DNA of 64,000 nucleotides. Source: Candidatus Gastranaerophilales bacterium (GTDB lineage: Bacteria; Cyanobacteriota; Vampirovibrionia; Gastranaerophilales; Gastranaerophilaceae). Below, in pieces: positions 1 through 8,882 of the stretch. The DNA lies in the NCBI GenBank assembly GCA_900768915.1, contig CAAGEQ010000010.1:48169-112168 (forward strand), in the 5' to 3' direction. The notes below the pieces were generated by a model that made no database searches, was not told the origin of the DNA, and was given only the letters and a program-made list of their open reading frames with translations. How positions within the stretch are numbered: the first letter of the stretch is position 1; each line of letters begins with the position of its first letter. The position numbers and the translations under genes were made by a program.

Positions 1-1
1 G

Positions 2-217
2 TATATAGCAGATTCCTTCAAAGGATTACCCGCTAGCGACCTAAGTCAAGCAATAGATGATATGAAATTTAAACTCAGTAGGTTAGCGAACGAAGAAGAA
101 ACAAAGGAATTGAAAAAGAAATATAGTGCAGCAAATGATGATGATATAGAGGCATTAAAGTTGCAAATGGCACTTAGAGATAAGTTGAAGTTAAAATTAA
201 ATGGAGATAATAAATGA
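2..217 (+). CDS. dnaG: C-terminal end of a protein upstream of rpoD, probably DNA primase DnaG (partial)
   Basis: An open frame enters from the left edge and ends at a TGA at 215-217. The 71 visible residues are charged and helical (for example [20 protein letters not shown]), which fits the helical DnaB-binding tail of bacterial primase. Its stop overlaps the rpoD start in an ATGA arrangement, implying translational coupling. The dnaG-rpoD order is the classic macromolecular synthesis operon, and this context is the main reason for the name. No catalytic motif is visible because only the tail is in the window. Confidence 0.6.
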   Translation, partial: YIADSFKGLPASDLSQAIDDMKFKLSRLANEEETKELKKKYSAANDDDIEALKLQMALRDKLKLKLNGDNK

Positions 218-1281
218 ACAAAACTGATCCAAATTCATCAATAGTTAGTGTAGCAGAAGATGACAGATTAGATGTAATTGATTATGAAGGAGATAAAACT
301 GATTATATTTCTGAAAGTTTAGCATCTGACAGTATTGAAGATATTATTTCATCTGACAAAATGCCAATGAAAAATAGTGATAGTTACATGAGTGAAGATT
401 CTTCAATGATGACACCATCAATTGAAGTTCCAAAGGGTATTGCTGTTGAGGATCCTGTTAGATTATATTTAAGAGAAATAGGTCGTATTAAATTATTATC
501 AACAGCAGAAGAAATTGAATTAGCACGTAAAATTATGGCTGGTGGTTCTGCAGGTGATAGAGCAAAGAGAAAATTAGTTCAAGCAAATTTAAGATTAGTT
601 GTTAGTATCGCTAAGAAATATGTTGGTAGAGGTATGTTATTCTTAGACCTTATTCAAGAAGGTAATTTAGGTTTAATTCGTGCCGCAGAAAAATTTGACC
701 ACGAAAGAGGCTTCAAGTTCTCAACTTATGCAACTTGGTGGATTAGACAAGCAATTACAAGAGCAATTGCTGACCAAGCAAGAACAATCCGTATTCCGGT
801 TCACATGGTTGAAACAATTAATAAATTGAAAAAGGTTACTAGACGTTTAGCACAAGAACGTTCAAGAAAACCAACCGAAGAAGAATTAGCAGCAGAAATG
901 GGTGTATCTATTTCTAAATTGAGAGATATTGTTAAAATCGCTCAAGAACCACTTTCATTAGAAACACCAATTGGTAAAGAAGAAGATTCTAGATTAGGTG
1001 ATTTTATTGAAGATACAGGTGCTGATGCTCCTATTAAAACAGTTGCTTCTGAATTATTGAAAGAAGATTTAGCAGAAGTATTATGTACATTATCTGCTAG
1101 AGAACGTGATGTATTAAGATTACGTTTTGGTATGGACGATGGTCGCCAAAGAACATTGGAAGAAGTTGGTCAGTTGTTTGGTGTTACTCGTGAACGTATT
1201 AGACAGATTGAAGCAAAAGCTTTAAGAAAATTACGTCACCCTAATCGTCGTAAAAAATTAGAAGAATACGTTGAAAGTTAA
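214..1281 (+). CDS. rpoD: Primary RNA polymerase sigma factor (sigma-70 / SigA)
   Basis: This is the housekeeping sigma factor, which directs RNA polymerase to -35/-10 promoters. After an acidic N-terminal stretch of about 75 residues comes region 1.2 ([16 protein letters not shown]), then region 2 with [13 protein letters not shown] and the -10-reading helix around [15 protein letters not shown], region 3 around residues 200-260, and region 4.2 ending in [19 protein letters not shown]. At 355 residues it is short and lacks the large non-conserved insert and most of region 1.1, as in SigA of Firmicutes and Cyanobacteria. Its ATG overlaps the stop of the upstream gene by four bases. Confidence 0.97.
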   Translation: MNKTDPNSSIVSVAEDDRLDVIDYEGDKTDYISESLASDSIEDIISSDKMPMKNSDSYMSEDSSMMTPSIEVPKGIAVEDPVRLYLREIGRIKLLSTAEEIELARKIMAGGSAGDRAKRKLVQANLRLVVSIAKKYVGRGMLFLDLIQEGNLGLIRAAEKFDHERGFKFSTYATWWIRQAITRAIADQARTIRIPVHMVETINKLKKVTRRLAQERSRKPTEEELAAEMGVSISKLRDIVKIAQEPLSLETPIGKEEDSRLGDFIEDTGADAPIKTVASELLKEDLAEVLCTLSARERDVLRLRFGMDDGRQRTLEEVGQLFGVTRERIRQIEAKALRKLRHPNRRKKLEEYVES

Positions 1282-1367
1282 TATTTTTAACAATTTATAA
1301 ATAAAACTTGTATTCTGTGTATTTTTAGGGTATTTTAATATTACACTAAAAGAAGGAAGGACAAATC

Positions 1368-1559
1368 ATGTCAAAGCAATGTGAAGTATGTGGTAAAAAA
1401 CCACTTAAAGCAGCAAAATTAACTTTTTCTCATAAACAAATTGTTCACAGACAAACACCTAACTTACAGTCTGTAAAGGTTAATGTGAATGGTACTTCAA
1501 AAAAGATGACAGTTTGTACATCTTGTTTAAGAGCAGGAAAAGTTCACAAAGCAGTTTAA
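1368..1559 (+). CDS. rpmB: 50S ribosomal protein L28
   Basis: This 63-residue protein is a structural component of the large ribosomal subunit. It begins with the usual CEVCGKKP signature and carries a second pair, CTSCLRAGKV, so it is the zinc-binding (four-Cys, C+) form of L28. The central HRQTPNLQSVKV stretch is also typical. An AAGAAGGAAGG ribosome site lies just upstream of the ATG, and a strong hairpin terminator follows the stop. The length is normal for bacterial L28. Confidence 0.97.
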   Translation: MSKQCEVCGKKPLKAAKLTFSHKQIVHRQTPNLQSVKVNVNGTSKKMTVCTSCLRAGKVHKAV

Positions 1560-1579
1560 GCTTTATTTGAAAATTTAAA

Positions 1580-1614
1580 AATAACGGATTGATTATTCAG
1601 TCCGTTATTTTTTT
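1580..1614 (+). terminator. Rho-independent terminator after rpmB, probably bidirectional
   Basis: A nine-base stem (AATAACGGA / TCCGTTATT) with a 12-base loop is followed by a run of T. On the other strand the hairpin is followed by TTTTTAAA, so it may also end the minus-strand transcript of the uracil-DNA glycosylase gene that converges on it. Confidence 0.85.
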
Positions 1615-1637
1615 GTATTTATATCTATTAAATATAT

Positions 1638-2219
1638 TTATTTGTTTTTGATGTTTTTTAAATCTTCCATCATAAGCCATCTAGGCTTGCCAATTTCAGT
1701 AGAATGGTTTCTTAACAAGTATGATGGGTGGAAGATTGCCATTGCATCATATTCTTTTCCACAAACCTCTATTTTTAACCATTGACCTCTAATTTTTGAA
1801 ATGGGTGTTTTGTTTGGATAAAATGATTGTAGTGCGGTTGCTCCACAAAGGATAATTACTTTAGGATCAACTGTTTTTATTTGTGTTTCAATATAGTTTC
1901 TGCATGCAGATTTTTCGCTATCTTTAGGAACTCTATTTTCTGGAGGTCTACATTTTACTGTATTGATAATGTATAAATCATTTTCTCTTGATATGCCAGA
2001 CTGTTCTAAAAACTCGTTTAAGAGTTTTCCTGCTCTGCCGACGAATGGTGTTCCTGTTAAATCTTCATTTGCTCCAGGGGCTTCTCCTACAAGAATATAC
2101 ATTGCACTGTCAGGGTTTCCGTCTGAAAAAACAATATTTGTTCTTGTATTACCAAGTTCGCATTTATGGCAATTTTGACATTCATTTTGTAATTTGTTAA
2201 GTATTTCACTTTTTTTCAT
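1638..2219 (-). CDS. Uracil-DNA glycosylase, iron-sulfur family 4
   Basis: This enzyme removes uracil from DNA at the start of base excision repair. Family 4/5 marks are visible: an N-terminal Cys cluster (CQNCHKC), VGEAPGANED (water-activating and base-pocket motif), FVGRAGKLL, NTVKCRPPENR with a following Cys (together the [4Fe-4S] ligands), and HPSYLLRN near the C-terminus. The ATG at 2219 is chosen because AAGGAAAT precedes it at good spacing. An in-frame start further upstream lacks a site and would overlap the upstream gene. The gene follows the M16-like gene by ten bases and is probably cotranscribed with it. Confidence 0.92.
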   Translation of the reverse strand: MKKSEILNKLQNECQNCHKCELGNTRTNIVFSDGNPDSAMYILVGEAPGANEDLTGTPFVGRAGKLLNEFLEQSGISRENDLYIINTVKCRPPENRVPKDSEKSACRNYIETQIKTVDPKVIILCGATALQSFYPNKTPISKIRGQWLKIEVCGKEYDAMAIFHPSYLLRNHSTEIGKPRWLMMEDLKNIKNK

Positions 2220-2229
2220 TGTTATTTCC

Positions 2230-3441
2230 TTATGGGTGTAAGATTGCAATGACTGTTTTGTCTGTGAAATATTTGTTTGCACATTCTAAAACTTGTTCAG
2301 AAGTTACGTTTTTGATTCTTTCATGCATTGTTTCGTAATAACCAAATGGCAAATCATTTATTCCGTAATATGCCATAGAAGTTGATTGTTGGAAATTAGT
2401 TTCAACAATAAATTGATGCTTACCAAAAATATTATTTTTAGCATTTTTTAATTCTTCTTCTGAAACAGGTTCTTTTTTAATTTTTTCAATTTCTTCTTTA
2501 AAACCTTTTAGGCAAGTGTCTATATTAGACGGTTCAGTTGCAATATATATACTGAATAAAGAAGATAATTCTCTGATTTCGCAAGCAGTTCTAACTGTGT
2601 ATGCTAGACCACGTTTTTCACGTAATTCTCTAAATAATCGAGATGATAGACCACTAGCACCAAGTATTGTGTTAATGACAAGGATTACTGGATAATCTTC
2701 TTCTTTAAAAGTAGGGATTAACCAACCTTGCAAAATTTGTGCTTGTTGAGCATCTTCCTTTATTACTTCTGTTCTTTTTGATTCAGTAATTGTAGGTTTT
2801 TCAAAAGTTTTTGTTACATTTTTTGTGTTTGGTAACTCATCAAAGTTATCATTTAGTAACTTGACAACAGTTTCTTCTTCAAGGCTACCAACAACTGCTA
2901 AAACTTTTCTACTAGAAGTAATAATTCTTTTGTAAGAGTTGATAACATCTTCTTTTGTGATTTTATCAATACATTCCAAGATGTTTGTATATGTATGTCC
3001 ATAGTAGTGGTTTTCATATACAGTTTTAACAAAGGCATCAGAAACTTTTAATCTAGCAGAATCAAGTTCCGCAACAAGTTCACCTTTCATCTTTGTTTTT
3101 TCTTTTTCAAATTCTGCAAATGTAGAATTTTTGATAATATCTTCTAAAATTTCTATAGATTTAGCAAAATCTTCGTTTAGACATAAAAGTCTAAACCTAA
3201 GGTAATCTTGTTTCATATCTGCAATAATTTCAATACCGTTTTCGTCAAGAATTTTTGCTAATTCTTCGTTGTTATATTTTTTTGTTCCTTGTAGCAACAA
3301 TCTTGTCATTAAAGAATATGTGCCTGCAAGTTCTTCTGCATCATTGATTGACAAATTCATAGTCAATGCAATTCTAGGTGTTTCAGAGTTCTTTTTATAA
3401 ACGGCTCTGATTCCGTTTTTTAATTCAAATTCTCTCATCAT
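2230..3441 (-). CDS. M16 (insulinase/PqqL-like) family protein lacking the zinc-binding motif
   Basis: The whole length matches the two-lobed M16 peptidase fold. The N-terminal half begins ELKNGIRAVYKKN, and the C-terminal half contains GLSSRLFRELREKRGLAYTV, the family's substrate-contact loop. Where active members carry HXXEH before the KGT motif, this protein reads LMTRLLLQGTKKY, so the zinc ligands are missing. It is probably the non-catalytic partner of a heterodimeric M16 protease, but no active partner lies next to it. The ATG at 3441 is the first ATG; a TTG 18 bases upstream is possible. No clear ribosome site is seen. Confidence 0.85.
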   Translation of the reverse strand: MMREFELKNGIRAVYKKNSETPRIALTMNLSINDAEELAGTYSLMTRLLLQGTKKYNNEELAKILDENGIEIIADMKQDYLRFRLLCLNEDFAKSIEILEDIIKNSTFAEFEKEKTKMKGELVAELDSARLKVSDAFVKTVYENHYYGHTYTNILECIDKITKEDVINSYKRIITSSRKVLAVVGSLEEETVVKLLNDNFDELPNTKNVTKTFEKPTITESKRTEVIKEDAQQAQILQGWLIPTFKEEDYPVILVINTILGASGLSSRLFRELREKRGLAYTVRTACEIRELSSLFSIYIATEPSNIDTCLKGFKEEIEKIKKEPVSEEELKNAKNNIFGKHQFIVETNFQQSTSMAYYGINDLPFGYYETMHERIKNVTSEQVLECANKYFTDKTVIAILHP

Positions 3442-3670
3442 ACATATATTTAAGCACAAATTTTGATGTTTGTAAAACCATTAAAGAACGTGAAAATGTC
3501 CAGAATTTGTTATTTTATGATATGTGTAGTGTAAATTTGTTAGTGTAATCAAATCGTATGTTGTAATAAGGTATTTTTAGTAAATATTATTTCTAATTGT
3601 ATCAAATATTTATTAAAAATGTTTGTAGTGGTGCTATATGTAATGTGTTTTTGTTATTATATATTTTATA

Positions 3671-4231
3671 ATGACAATCAACTTCACAGCGAATTTTTTA
3701 AAGACAGTAAATATCCCTAAACGTACGATTGATGGGAATTATTTTAATACAAAAGTTTCTTTTGTTGAACTAGATAAAAATGATAGAGTTGATAAAGATT
3801 CTTTGAAAAATGTTTCGAAATTGTGGAATAAAAAAGAATTTAATTATGCTTCAGAAATATATTATGATGCTGCAAAACCTTTTGAATACGATAATATAGT
3901 CAAAGAACATTATTATGCTGTGACTACTCAATCAGAAAATTTTGAAAAGTTGGAGTCTGAAAAGATTTTAGGATTGTCTCTTTTTTCAGAGACTACTAAA
4001 CCTGAAAATGAAATAAATTGGTTACAAACAAATCCTGTTTATAAATACGGTTCTATTGAACCACGTGAATATAAAGGAATTGGCAAAGCAATTATTGAAT
4101 ATGTAAAAGAGCATTATAGAGATAAAAATATTAAAGTATTTGCAGCAGACGATGCTATAAATTTTTACAAAAAATTGGGTTTTAAAAATTGTCCTACAAA
4201 AACTGAAAGAGAATTATATTTAGAAGTTTAG
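3671..4231 (+). CDS. GNAT-like acetyltransferase with N-terminal NFTAN element
   Basis: The C-terminal half shows the GNAT acetyl-CoA site in weak form (YKGIGKAIIEYVKEHY) and the closing AINFYKKLGFKN motif, so an N-acetyltransferase fold is likely. The acceptor cannot be told from sequence. The protein begins MTINFTAN, an element that recurs near the N-terminus of several unrelated proteins in this window. No ribosome site is visible: a TATATT box at 3660-3665 ends only five bases before the ATG, so the mRNA may be leaderless or start further upstream. It stands alone between divergent and downstream genes. Confidence 0.6.
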   Translation: MTINFTANFLKTVNIPKRTIDGNYFNTKVSFVELDKNDRVDKDSLKNVSKLWNKKEFNYASEIYYDAAKPFEYDNIVKEHYYAVTTQSENFEKLESEKILGLSLFSETTKPENEINWLQTNPVYKYGSIEPREYKGIGKAIIEYVKEHYRDKNIKVFAADDAINFYKKLGFKNCPTKTERELYLEV

Positions 4232-4364
4232 TTTGTATTGTTTGTTAAGATATATTAATTTTCTTCTTGTTTTATTAAAGTTTATATTAAAACAGTCGTT
4301 AATCATGCAAAAGGTATGGTATGCCGTACAATTGGATTAGTTAAATTCAGTAAAGGAGTTCCTC

Positions 4365-6686
4365 GTGGGCATTAATTTGAATGGTAGAAGTATTGATGGT
4401 AATGGTATCACACAAGATAAGTTTAATGAAATATTAAAAAATTCAAATTATTCAGAAAAAGAGAAAAAGGCTGCTTTGGATATTTTCACAAAGTTTGCAG
4501 CGATGGATAATGATAAAACAACTCTTTCCGCAGATGAAGCGAAACAGGCTTTTGCTGAGTTGGAAAAACTTAATACCGATAATGATAATGATGTATCTAA
4601 AAAAGAATTAAAACAAGGTAAAAATGGTTCGGATTATCAAAAGGCATTGGCTGAAGCCGGAAAAAGTGCCGTTGAATTATTTTATTCAAAAATTTCAGGA
4701 AATACAGATGTTCATTTAAGTAAAGATGAAGTTGGCAATACTGTCGTTACAACATTAAATGATAAAAATACTGTACCCACAAAAGATGATGATTTTAAAA
4801 CGACTGTTTATGATGATAAAGGTGAAGTAAAGCATGAGGATAAACATGAAGAACCTCCAAAACTAACTGATAATGATATACAGGCAACATTTTTAAAATA
4901 TATTACTAATTCTAAAGATTTTGATGGTAAACTTTTCGGCGAAAATACATTAAATGGATTTTTTGCTGGTGATAATCCACAATTAAAGGTTATTAATGAA
5001 AATGGTAAGGTCGGTATAGAATATAACGGCAAAATGTATAATATGCGTGGCAAAGATGGTGATATTCGTTTTGAATATGATGGTGAAGGTACTGAAAATA
5101 AAGGTGCTGAAACTTTACAACATGCTATTTTAAATTCTAATTCTGATGATGCTATTCATAAATATCATAACCATGGTGAGGCAATAAATTCTGGCTCTAC
5201 TTATGATGTTGCAACGGGTACAATTAATCATGGTACAAATAAGGATTCTGTATCCCAATCACAAACTTTTGCATCAATGCTAATGAATGGTAATGAAAAT
5301 TCTACACTTACTCTTGATAAACAAAGAAGTAAAGATGGCTCGTTTGAAACAACAGCAGAACATATTATAAAAACACTTGATAGCAACGAAAATGGTCAAT
5401 CAGATAATGAAATCTCTATGAAAGAGTTGATTTCATATCTAAAAGCAGCTGAAGTTGAGTCAAATGGACTTAATGAAAATCAGGCAACGGGTGCAAGAAG
5501 ATTCGCTAAAGGTGTTGATTTAGACCTAAAAGATTTGGCAAATATTGGTGCAGTATTTAAAAAATATGATACAACTGGTAATGGAAAACTAGATAAAAAT
5601 GAACTTCAAAAACTTTTAGATGATTTAAAGAAAAATAGTATGTCAAAGTTGGCACAAGGTGAGAAAATTGCTGAATATAAAGGTCCAGATGATAAAGGTA
5701 ACAATCCAGTAACACAACTTCACACACCAAGAACAAGAACTGCTAATCGAACAAGAAATGAAGTTAATATAAATGGTAATAAAACTGGAGAAAAAATACA
5801 ATATGACTATGAAAATGGTCTTCGTACCGTTGTAAAAGATGGTAAAGAAGATTTAGAAGGTAATATTGCAGAAGAATCTGATCCAGGTTTTGGATTAGGT
5901 AAAAAACGTTTTGTATATATTGAAGGGCTTCCAATAGAAGTTCGTGCAGAATTAAAACTTGATGAAGAAAGCAAAAGTAAAATTGTTGAAGTAAAAGACC
6001 GTAATGGTAGTGTTAGATATTATAAAGTTGATATTAGTAAAACAGAAGGCGAAGATGATACTTACAAACTTGGTGACGAGTTAGTTAAAAATGGTAAAAA
6101 AATGGTATCACGTCAACAATTAACAGATGATATTTGTAAACAACTTGGTATCAGAGGAGAGAATATTAAACTTCCTGATAATATAACTGCTGAGTACGGT
6201 AAAAATGGTAAAATGACATTCAAGTTGAATGGTAGAATTTGTAATTCTAATTTTGCTAGAGTTGCTATAATGCGTGCTAATTCGGAGGCAAAAGGACTTG
6301 ATGATGGTCAACGTAAAGTTGAACTGTCAAGATTGAGAAATAAAAATAAAAAGCCTATTTCATCACAATTAAATTATAATGAAAATGGTAAACTTGATAA
6401 TAGAAATATTGATATATCCAATCTTGAAAAAATATATGCTACGGATTCAATTTCGGTATTATTAAGAGATTTTATGAAAAAAAATAAAGATGTTTCAATT
6501 GATAAACAAACTTATAAAATTTCTTCATCTGAAATAAGAAGTAAATCTGGTGAAGTTCTTGTAAAATATGAAAATGGAAAATTTTATAATTCAAAAGGTA
6601 AAGAAATTGATATATATAAAGCACGAGATATATTAGATAAAGCAAGTGATAATCTTGCAAGTTTAATACAAAAATTTAAAGAATAA
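4365..6686 (+). CDS. Large EF-hand protein of unknown function
   Basis: The 773-residue protein carries several calcium-type EF-hand loops. A canonical one lies near residue 402 (DTTGNGKLDKNE). Two N-terminal loops lie near residues 46-75 (DNDKTTLSADEA and TDNDNDVSKKE), and a degenerate one is near residue 337. The remainder, including the C-terminal third, is rich in Asn, Lys and Asp and matches no family I recognise. There is no signal peptide or membrane segment, so an exported role would need an unconventional route. The start is a GTG six bases after AAAGGAG. It opens MGINLNG, loosely like the tagged N-termini of neighbouring proteins. Confidence 0.75.
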   Translation: MGINLNGRSIDGNGITQDKFNEILKNSNYSEKEKKAALDIFTKFAAMDNDKTTLSADEAKQAFAELEKLNTDNDNDVSKKELKQGKNGSDYQKALAEAGKSAVELFYSKISGNTDVHLSKDEVGNTVVTTLNDKNTVPTKDDDFKTTVYDDKGEVKHEDKHEEPPKLTDNDIQATFLKYITNSKDFDGKLFGENTLNGFFAGDNPQLKVINENGKVGIEYNGKMYNMRGKDGDIRFEYDGEGTENKGAETLQHAILNSNSDDAIHKYHNHGEAINSGSTYDVATGTINHGTNKDSVSQSQTFASMLMNGNENSTLTLDKQRSKDGSFETTAEHIIKTLDSNENGQSDNEISMKELISYLKAAEVESNGLNENQATGARRFAKGVDLDLKDLANIGAVFKKYDTTGNGKLDKNELQKLLDDLKKNSMSKLAQGEKIAEYKGPDDKGNNPVTQLHTPRTRTANRTRNEVNINGNKTGEKIQYDYENGLRTVVKDGKEDLEGNIAEESDPGFGLGKKRFVYIEGLPIEVRAELKLDEESKSKIVEVKDRNGSVRYYKVDISKTEGEDDTYKLGDELVKNGKKMVSRQQLTDDICKQLGIRGENIKLPDNITAEYGKNGKMTFKLNGRICNSNFARVAIMRANSEAKGLDDGQRKVELSRLRNKNKKPISSQLNYNENGKLDNRNIDISNLEKIYATDSISVLLRDFMKKNKDVSIDKQTYKISSSEIRSKSGEVLVKYENGKFYNSKGKEIDIYKARDILDKASDNLASLIQKFKE

Positions 6687-6722
6687 TAAACATTTATTTA
6701 TGATATAATTTCTTTGGATGAT

Positions 6723-7190
6723 ATGAAGAAGAAATACGTACCGTTTAACAAATCTATAGTTTATGCTGCTGAACTCATGACAAAGGCTTTTAAAGAGGCC
6801 GCTAGAAAATTTCATAAAGATATGAACTTTGAAATAAATCATGAGGAATTTATTGTATTGGAATCTATTTATACTAATCCTGGAATTATTCAAATAAATA
6901 TTGCTAAAAATATTTTGATGAAACGTTCTTATGTTTGTAAATTTTTGGTTCAATTAGAAGAAAAAGGTTATATTTATAAAAAACAAGCAATACGTGGCAA
7001 ACGTCAGATTATTATGGAGAATTATATTACTCCAGAAGGTGAAAAGGTTTATAAAAAAGTCGTAGATTTTATTGAAAAAGATATTGAAAAATGTTCTACA
7101 GAATATAATTTAGATGATTTAGAAAGAATAACTAATGTTATGTTTGATTGGGCTGAAAAAATAAAAAAAGAATGTAATTTAAAATATTAA
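6723..7190 (+). CDS. MarR-family transcriptional regulator
   Basis: This is a small winged-helix DNA-binding protein. Helices around INHEEFIVLESIYTNPG lead into a recognition region (ILMKRSYVCKFLVQLEEKGYI) and a wing with basic residues (RGKRQIIMENYITPEG), followed by dimerisation helices. The ligand is unknown. The ATG at 6723 is preferred; an in-frame TTG lies nine bases upstream. There is no ribosome site, and a TATAAT at 6704-6709 would put the transcript start only a few bases before the ATG. The subtilase gene follows after 41 bases in the same direction and may be a target. Confidence 0.8.
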   Translation: MKKKYVPFNKSIVYAAELMTKAFKEAARKFHKDMNFEINHEEFIVLESIYTNPGIIQINIAKNILMKRSYVCKFLVQLEEKGYIYKKQAIRGKRQIIMENYITPEGEKVYKKVVDFIEKDIEKCSTEYNLDDLERITNVMFDWAEKIKKECNLKY

Positions 7191-7231
7191 AATATATAGG
7201 CAATTTTTATTTTTAGGTATTTTAAATAAGT

Positions 7232-8374
7232 ATGCCAAGTATAAGTACTATAAAAACATATACCCACAATTTAGGATTACGTAGTATCGTAGAGTCTAAG
7301 AAAACTAGTGATATTCATGGAATAAATCCTGTTGTTACGTGTTTAACTAATGGTAAAAGGACTGAATTATCACGTTACAATTCTATTGAAATGATTCAAG
7401 CAAAAGTAATGAATAATATTGCTAAAACAGATTTGTATAAATTACTTTCAAATAAGACTAATTTTCCAAAAGCAGAAGCAAAAGATGTTGAACGTTTAAC
7501 TTCTACTTCTTTAGATAGTACTTATAAGCGTGCTGTTTGGATAAATCCCAAAGATAAAAAAGGGTATTATCTTTTAGATGAGGGAATTACAAAAAGTGGC
7601 AATCAAAAGTTACGAATATTAAATAGTGATGGTGTTTTTGTTAAAAATGCAACAGTAGGACGCAAAACTGTTATTTTATCTGATTTAGTAAATAATATAC
7701 CTATTATTGATACTCATGGAAGTCAAGGTCATTTGAATCATACAGATATAGTTAATATTGTTGCTCGTAGGTACAATCCTTTTGCAAAATATAAAACTAT
7801 TCAGCATGAAAAACCATCAAAGGTTGAAACTTTTAAACAAATGCAATCAAAAATAGATGATAATACATCTTGTATTTCTTGTTCTTATGGTGAAGAAACA
7901 GAAATGAATCCTAGACTTTTCAACAAACCTAATATAGATAGAATGTATGCATATAAACAATTATTATCTATGCGTAATGGAATTACTCGTACAGATGCAG
8001 AAAAAGAAGTTGATAATGTTTTAAAACGTACTCGACTTTTATATTCTGCCGGTAATGATGGCGAAAATTTTATAAATAATTTGTTAGCACATAGTGGTGT
8101 AGAAGGTGTTGGAGGATTGGATAGTGTTGGTAATATATCAAAACACTCTTCTTCTGTTGATACAATATTTACTCAACATTATGAACAATATAAATTTCCT
8201 GTTACTACAACAAAAGAAGGAATAAATATCACAGGATTAAAAGGTACTGATTATCCGTTTAGGCATCATGGACAAGTTGGTGAGTTGATACAAATTTTTT
8301 CTGGAACATCATTTTCTGCTCCAATTAGGGCCGCAAAATTGGCTCTTAATGATATGATGGAAGGGGTTTTGTAA
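7232..8374 (+). CDS. Subtilisin-like (S8) serine peptidase, divergent
   Basis: Three subtilase landmarks are visible: PIIDTHG with Asp160 and nearby His162/His167, the oxyanion-hole stretch SAGNDG with Asn275, and the catalytic serine motif FSGTSFSAP with Ser360. The usual HGTH box is not intact (HGSQGHLNHT instead), so which His is catalytic is uncertain. There is no signal peptide, no obvious prodomain and no membrane segment, which is unusual for this mostly secreted family. It follows the MarR gene, lacks a clear ribosome site, and converges on the ArsR-family gene with a five-base gap. Confidence 0.75.
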   Translation: MPSISTIKTYTHNLGLRSIVESKKTSDIHGINPVVTCLTNGKRTELSRYNSIEMIQAKVMNNIAKTDLYKLLSNKTNFPKAEAKDVERLTSTSLDSTYKRAVWINPKDKKGYYLLDEGITKSGNQKLRILNSDGVFVKNATVGRKTVILSDLVNNIPIIDTHGSQGHLNHTDIVNIVARRYNPFAKYKTIQHEKPSKVETFKQMQSKIDDNTSCISCSYGEETEMNPRLFNKPNIDRMYAYKQLLSMRNGITRTDAEKEVDNVLKRTRLLYSAGNDGENFINNLLAHSGVEGVGGLDSVGNISKHSSSVDTIFTQHYEQYKFPVTTTKEGINITGLKGTDYPFRHHGQVGELIQIFSGTSFSAPIRAAKLALNDMMEGVL

Positions 8375-8379
8375 TATAT

Positions 8380-8727
8380 TTATTCGCTTACGTGTTCTAA
8401 TGCTTTTTCTAGAACAAGTTTTACGTGTTCATCATCAAGCGAATAATAAACATTTTTACCTTTTTTGTTTGCTCTAACAAGTTTTGCTGTACGTAAAACT
8501 TTTAGTTGATGTGATACGGCTGATTTTGTCATATTTAGTAAAACTGCTAAATCTCCAACGCACATTTCACTTTCTTCTAATGCCCATAATAATTGAATTC
8601 TAGTTCCGTCACCCATTACTTTGAAAAAGTCTGATAATTCATATAAGAGGTTCATATCAGGCATGCTTGGACTTACTTTATTAACTATGTCTATATTTAT
8701 TGCTTCGCAATCTGAACGTTTAATCAT
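8380..8727 (-). CDS. ArsR/SmtB-family metal-sensing repressor (Zn/Cd/Pb type)
   Basis: This 115-residue winged-helix repressor has an ArsR core (MGDGTRIQLLWAL, then MCVGDLAVLLNMTKSAVSHQL). The last helix carries Asp-x-His, then His 11 residues later and Glu three further on, matching the alpha-5 metal site of SmtB, CzrA and CadC. Only one Cys lies in the ELCV-type motif and one near the N-terminus (SDCEAIN), so the alpha-3 Cys site of CadC looks incomplete. The family releases DNA on binding Zn or Cd. It is divergent from the metal ATPase, with palindromic operators between. The ATG is chosen for its GGAG site. Confidence 0.93.
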   Translation of the reverse strand: MIKRSDCEAINIDIVNKVSPSMPDMNLLYELSDFFKVMGDGTRIQLLWALEESEMCVGDLAVLLNMTKSAVSHQLKVLRTAKLVRANKKGKNVYYSLDDEHVKLVLEKALEHVSE

Positions 8728-8747
8728 TATTATCTCCAATCATTAAT

Positions 8748-8776
8748 ATAATAGCATTAAATGAACAGTTGTTCAA
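8748..8776 (-). promoter_or_regulatory. Promoter and operator of the ArsR/SmtB repressor gene
   Basis: On the minus strand a TTGAAC box (8771-8776) and a TATTAT box (8748-8753) are separated by 17 bases. The perfect 14-base palindrome TGAACAGTTGTTCA (8762-8775) covers the -35 box, so the repressor should shut off its own gene. The sequence is the core of the SmtB/CzrA 12-2-12 operator. Confidence 0.8.
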
Positions 8777-8812
8777 TTGTGTAAATAATGTAAAATTTTG
8801 TCTATGAAAGGA

Positions 8813-8867
8813 TTGACAATTGAATAGTTGTTCAATTATAATAATAGTACAGTTGAATAATTGTTCA
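8813..8867 (+). promoter_or_regulatory. Metal-efflux promoter with two SmtB-type operators
   Basis: A consensus -35 TTGACA (8813-8818) and -10 TATAAT (8837-8842) are 18 bases apart. Operator 2, TGAATAGTTGTTCA (8821-8834), fills the spacer. Operator 3, TGAATAATTGTTCA (8854-8867), lies just past the expected transcript start. Both differ by one base per dyad from the perfect palindrome at 8762-8775. This arrangement fits tight repression of the ATPase operon until metal binds the divergent repressor. Confidence 0.85.
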
Positions 8868-8882
8868 ACGAATGGTGGTAAT

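Noticed and set aside
4808..5053. Antisense reading frame inside the EF-hand gene
   Set aside because: It follows from the codon bias of the real gene, has no ribosome site, and matches no known protein; the same holds for other short frames opposite strong genes.
8820..8882. Upstream TTG start for the metal ATPase
   Set aside because: It lies inside operator 2 and upstream of the expected transcript start, and the first 21 codons would simply translate the operators.
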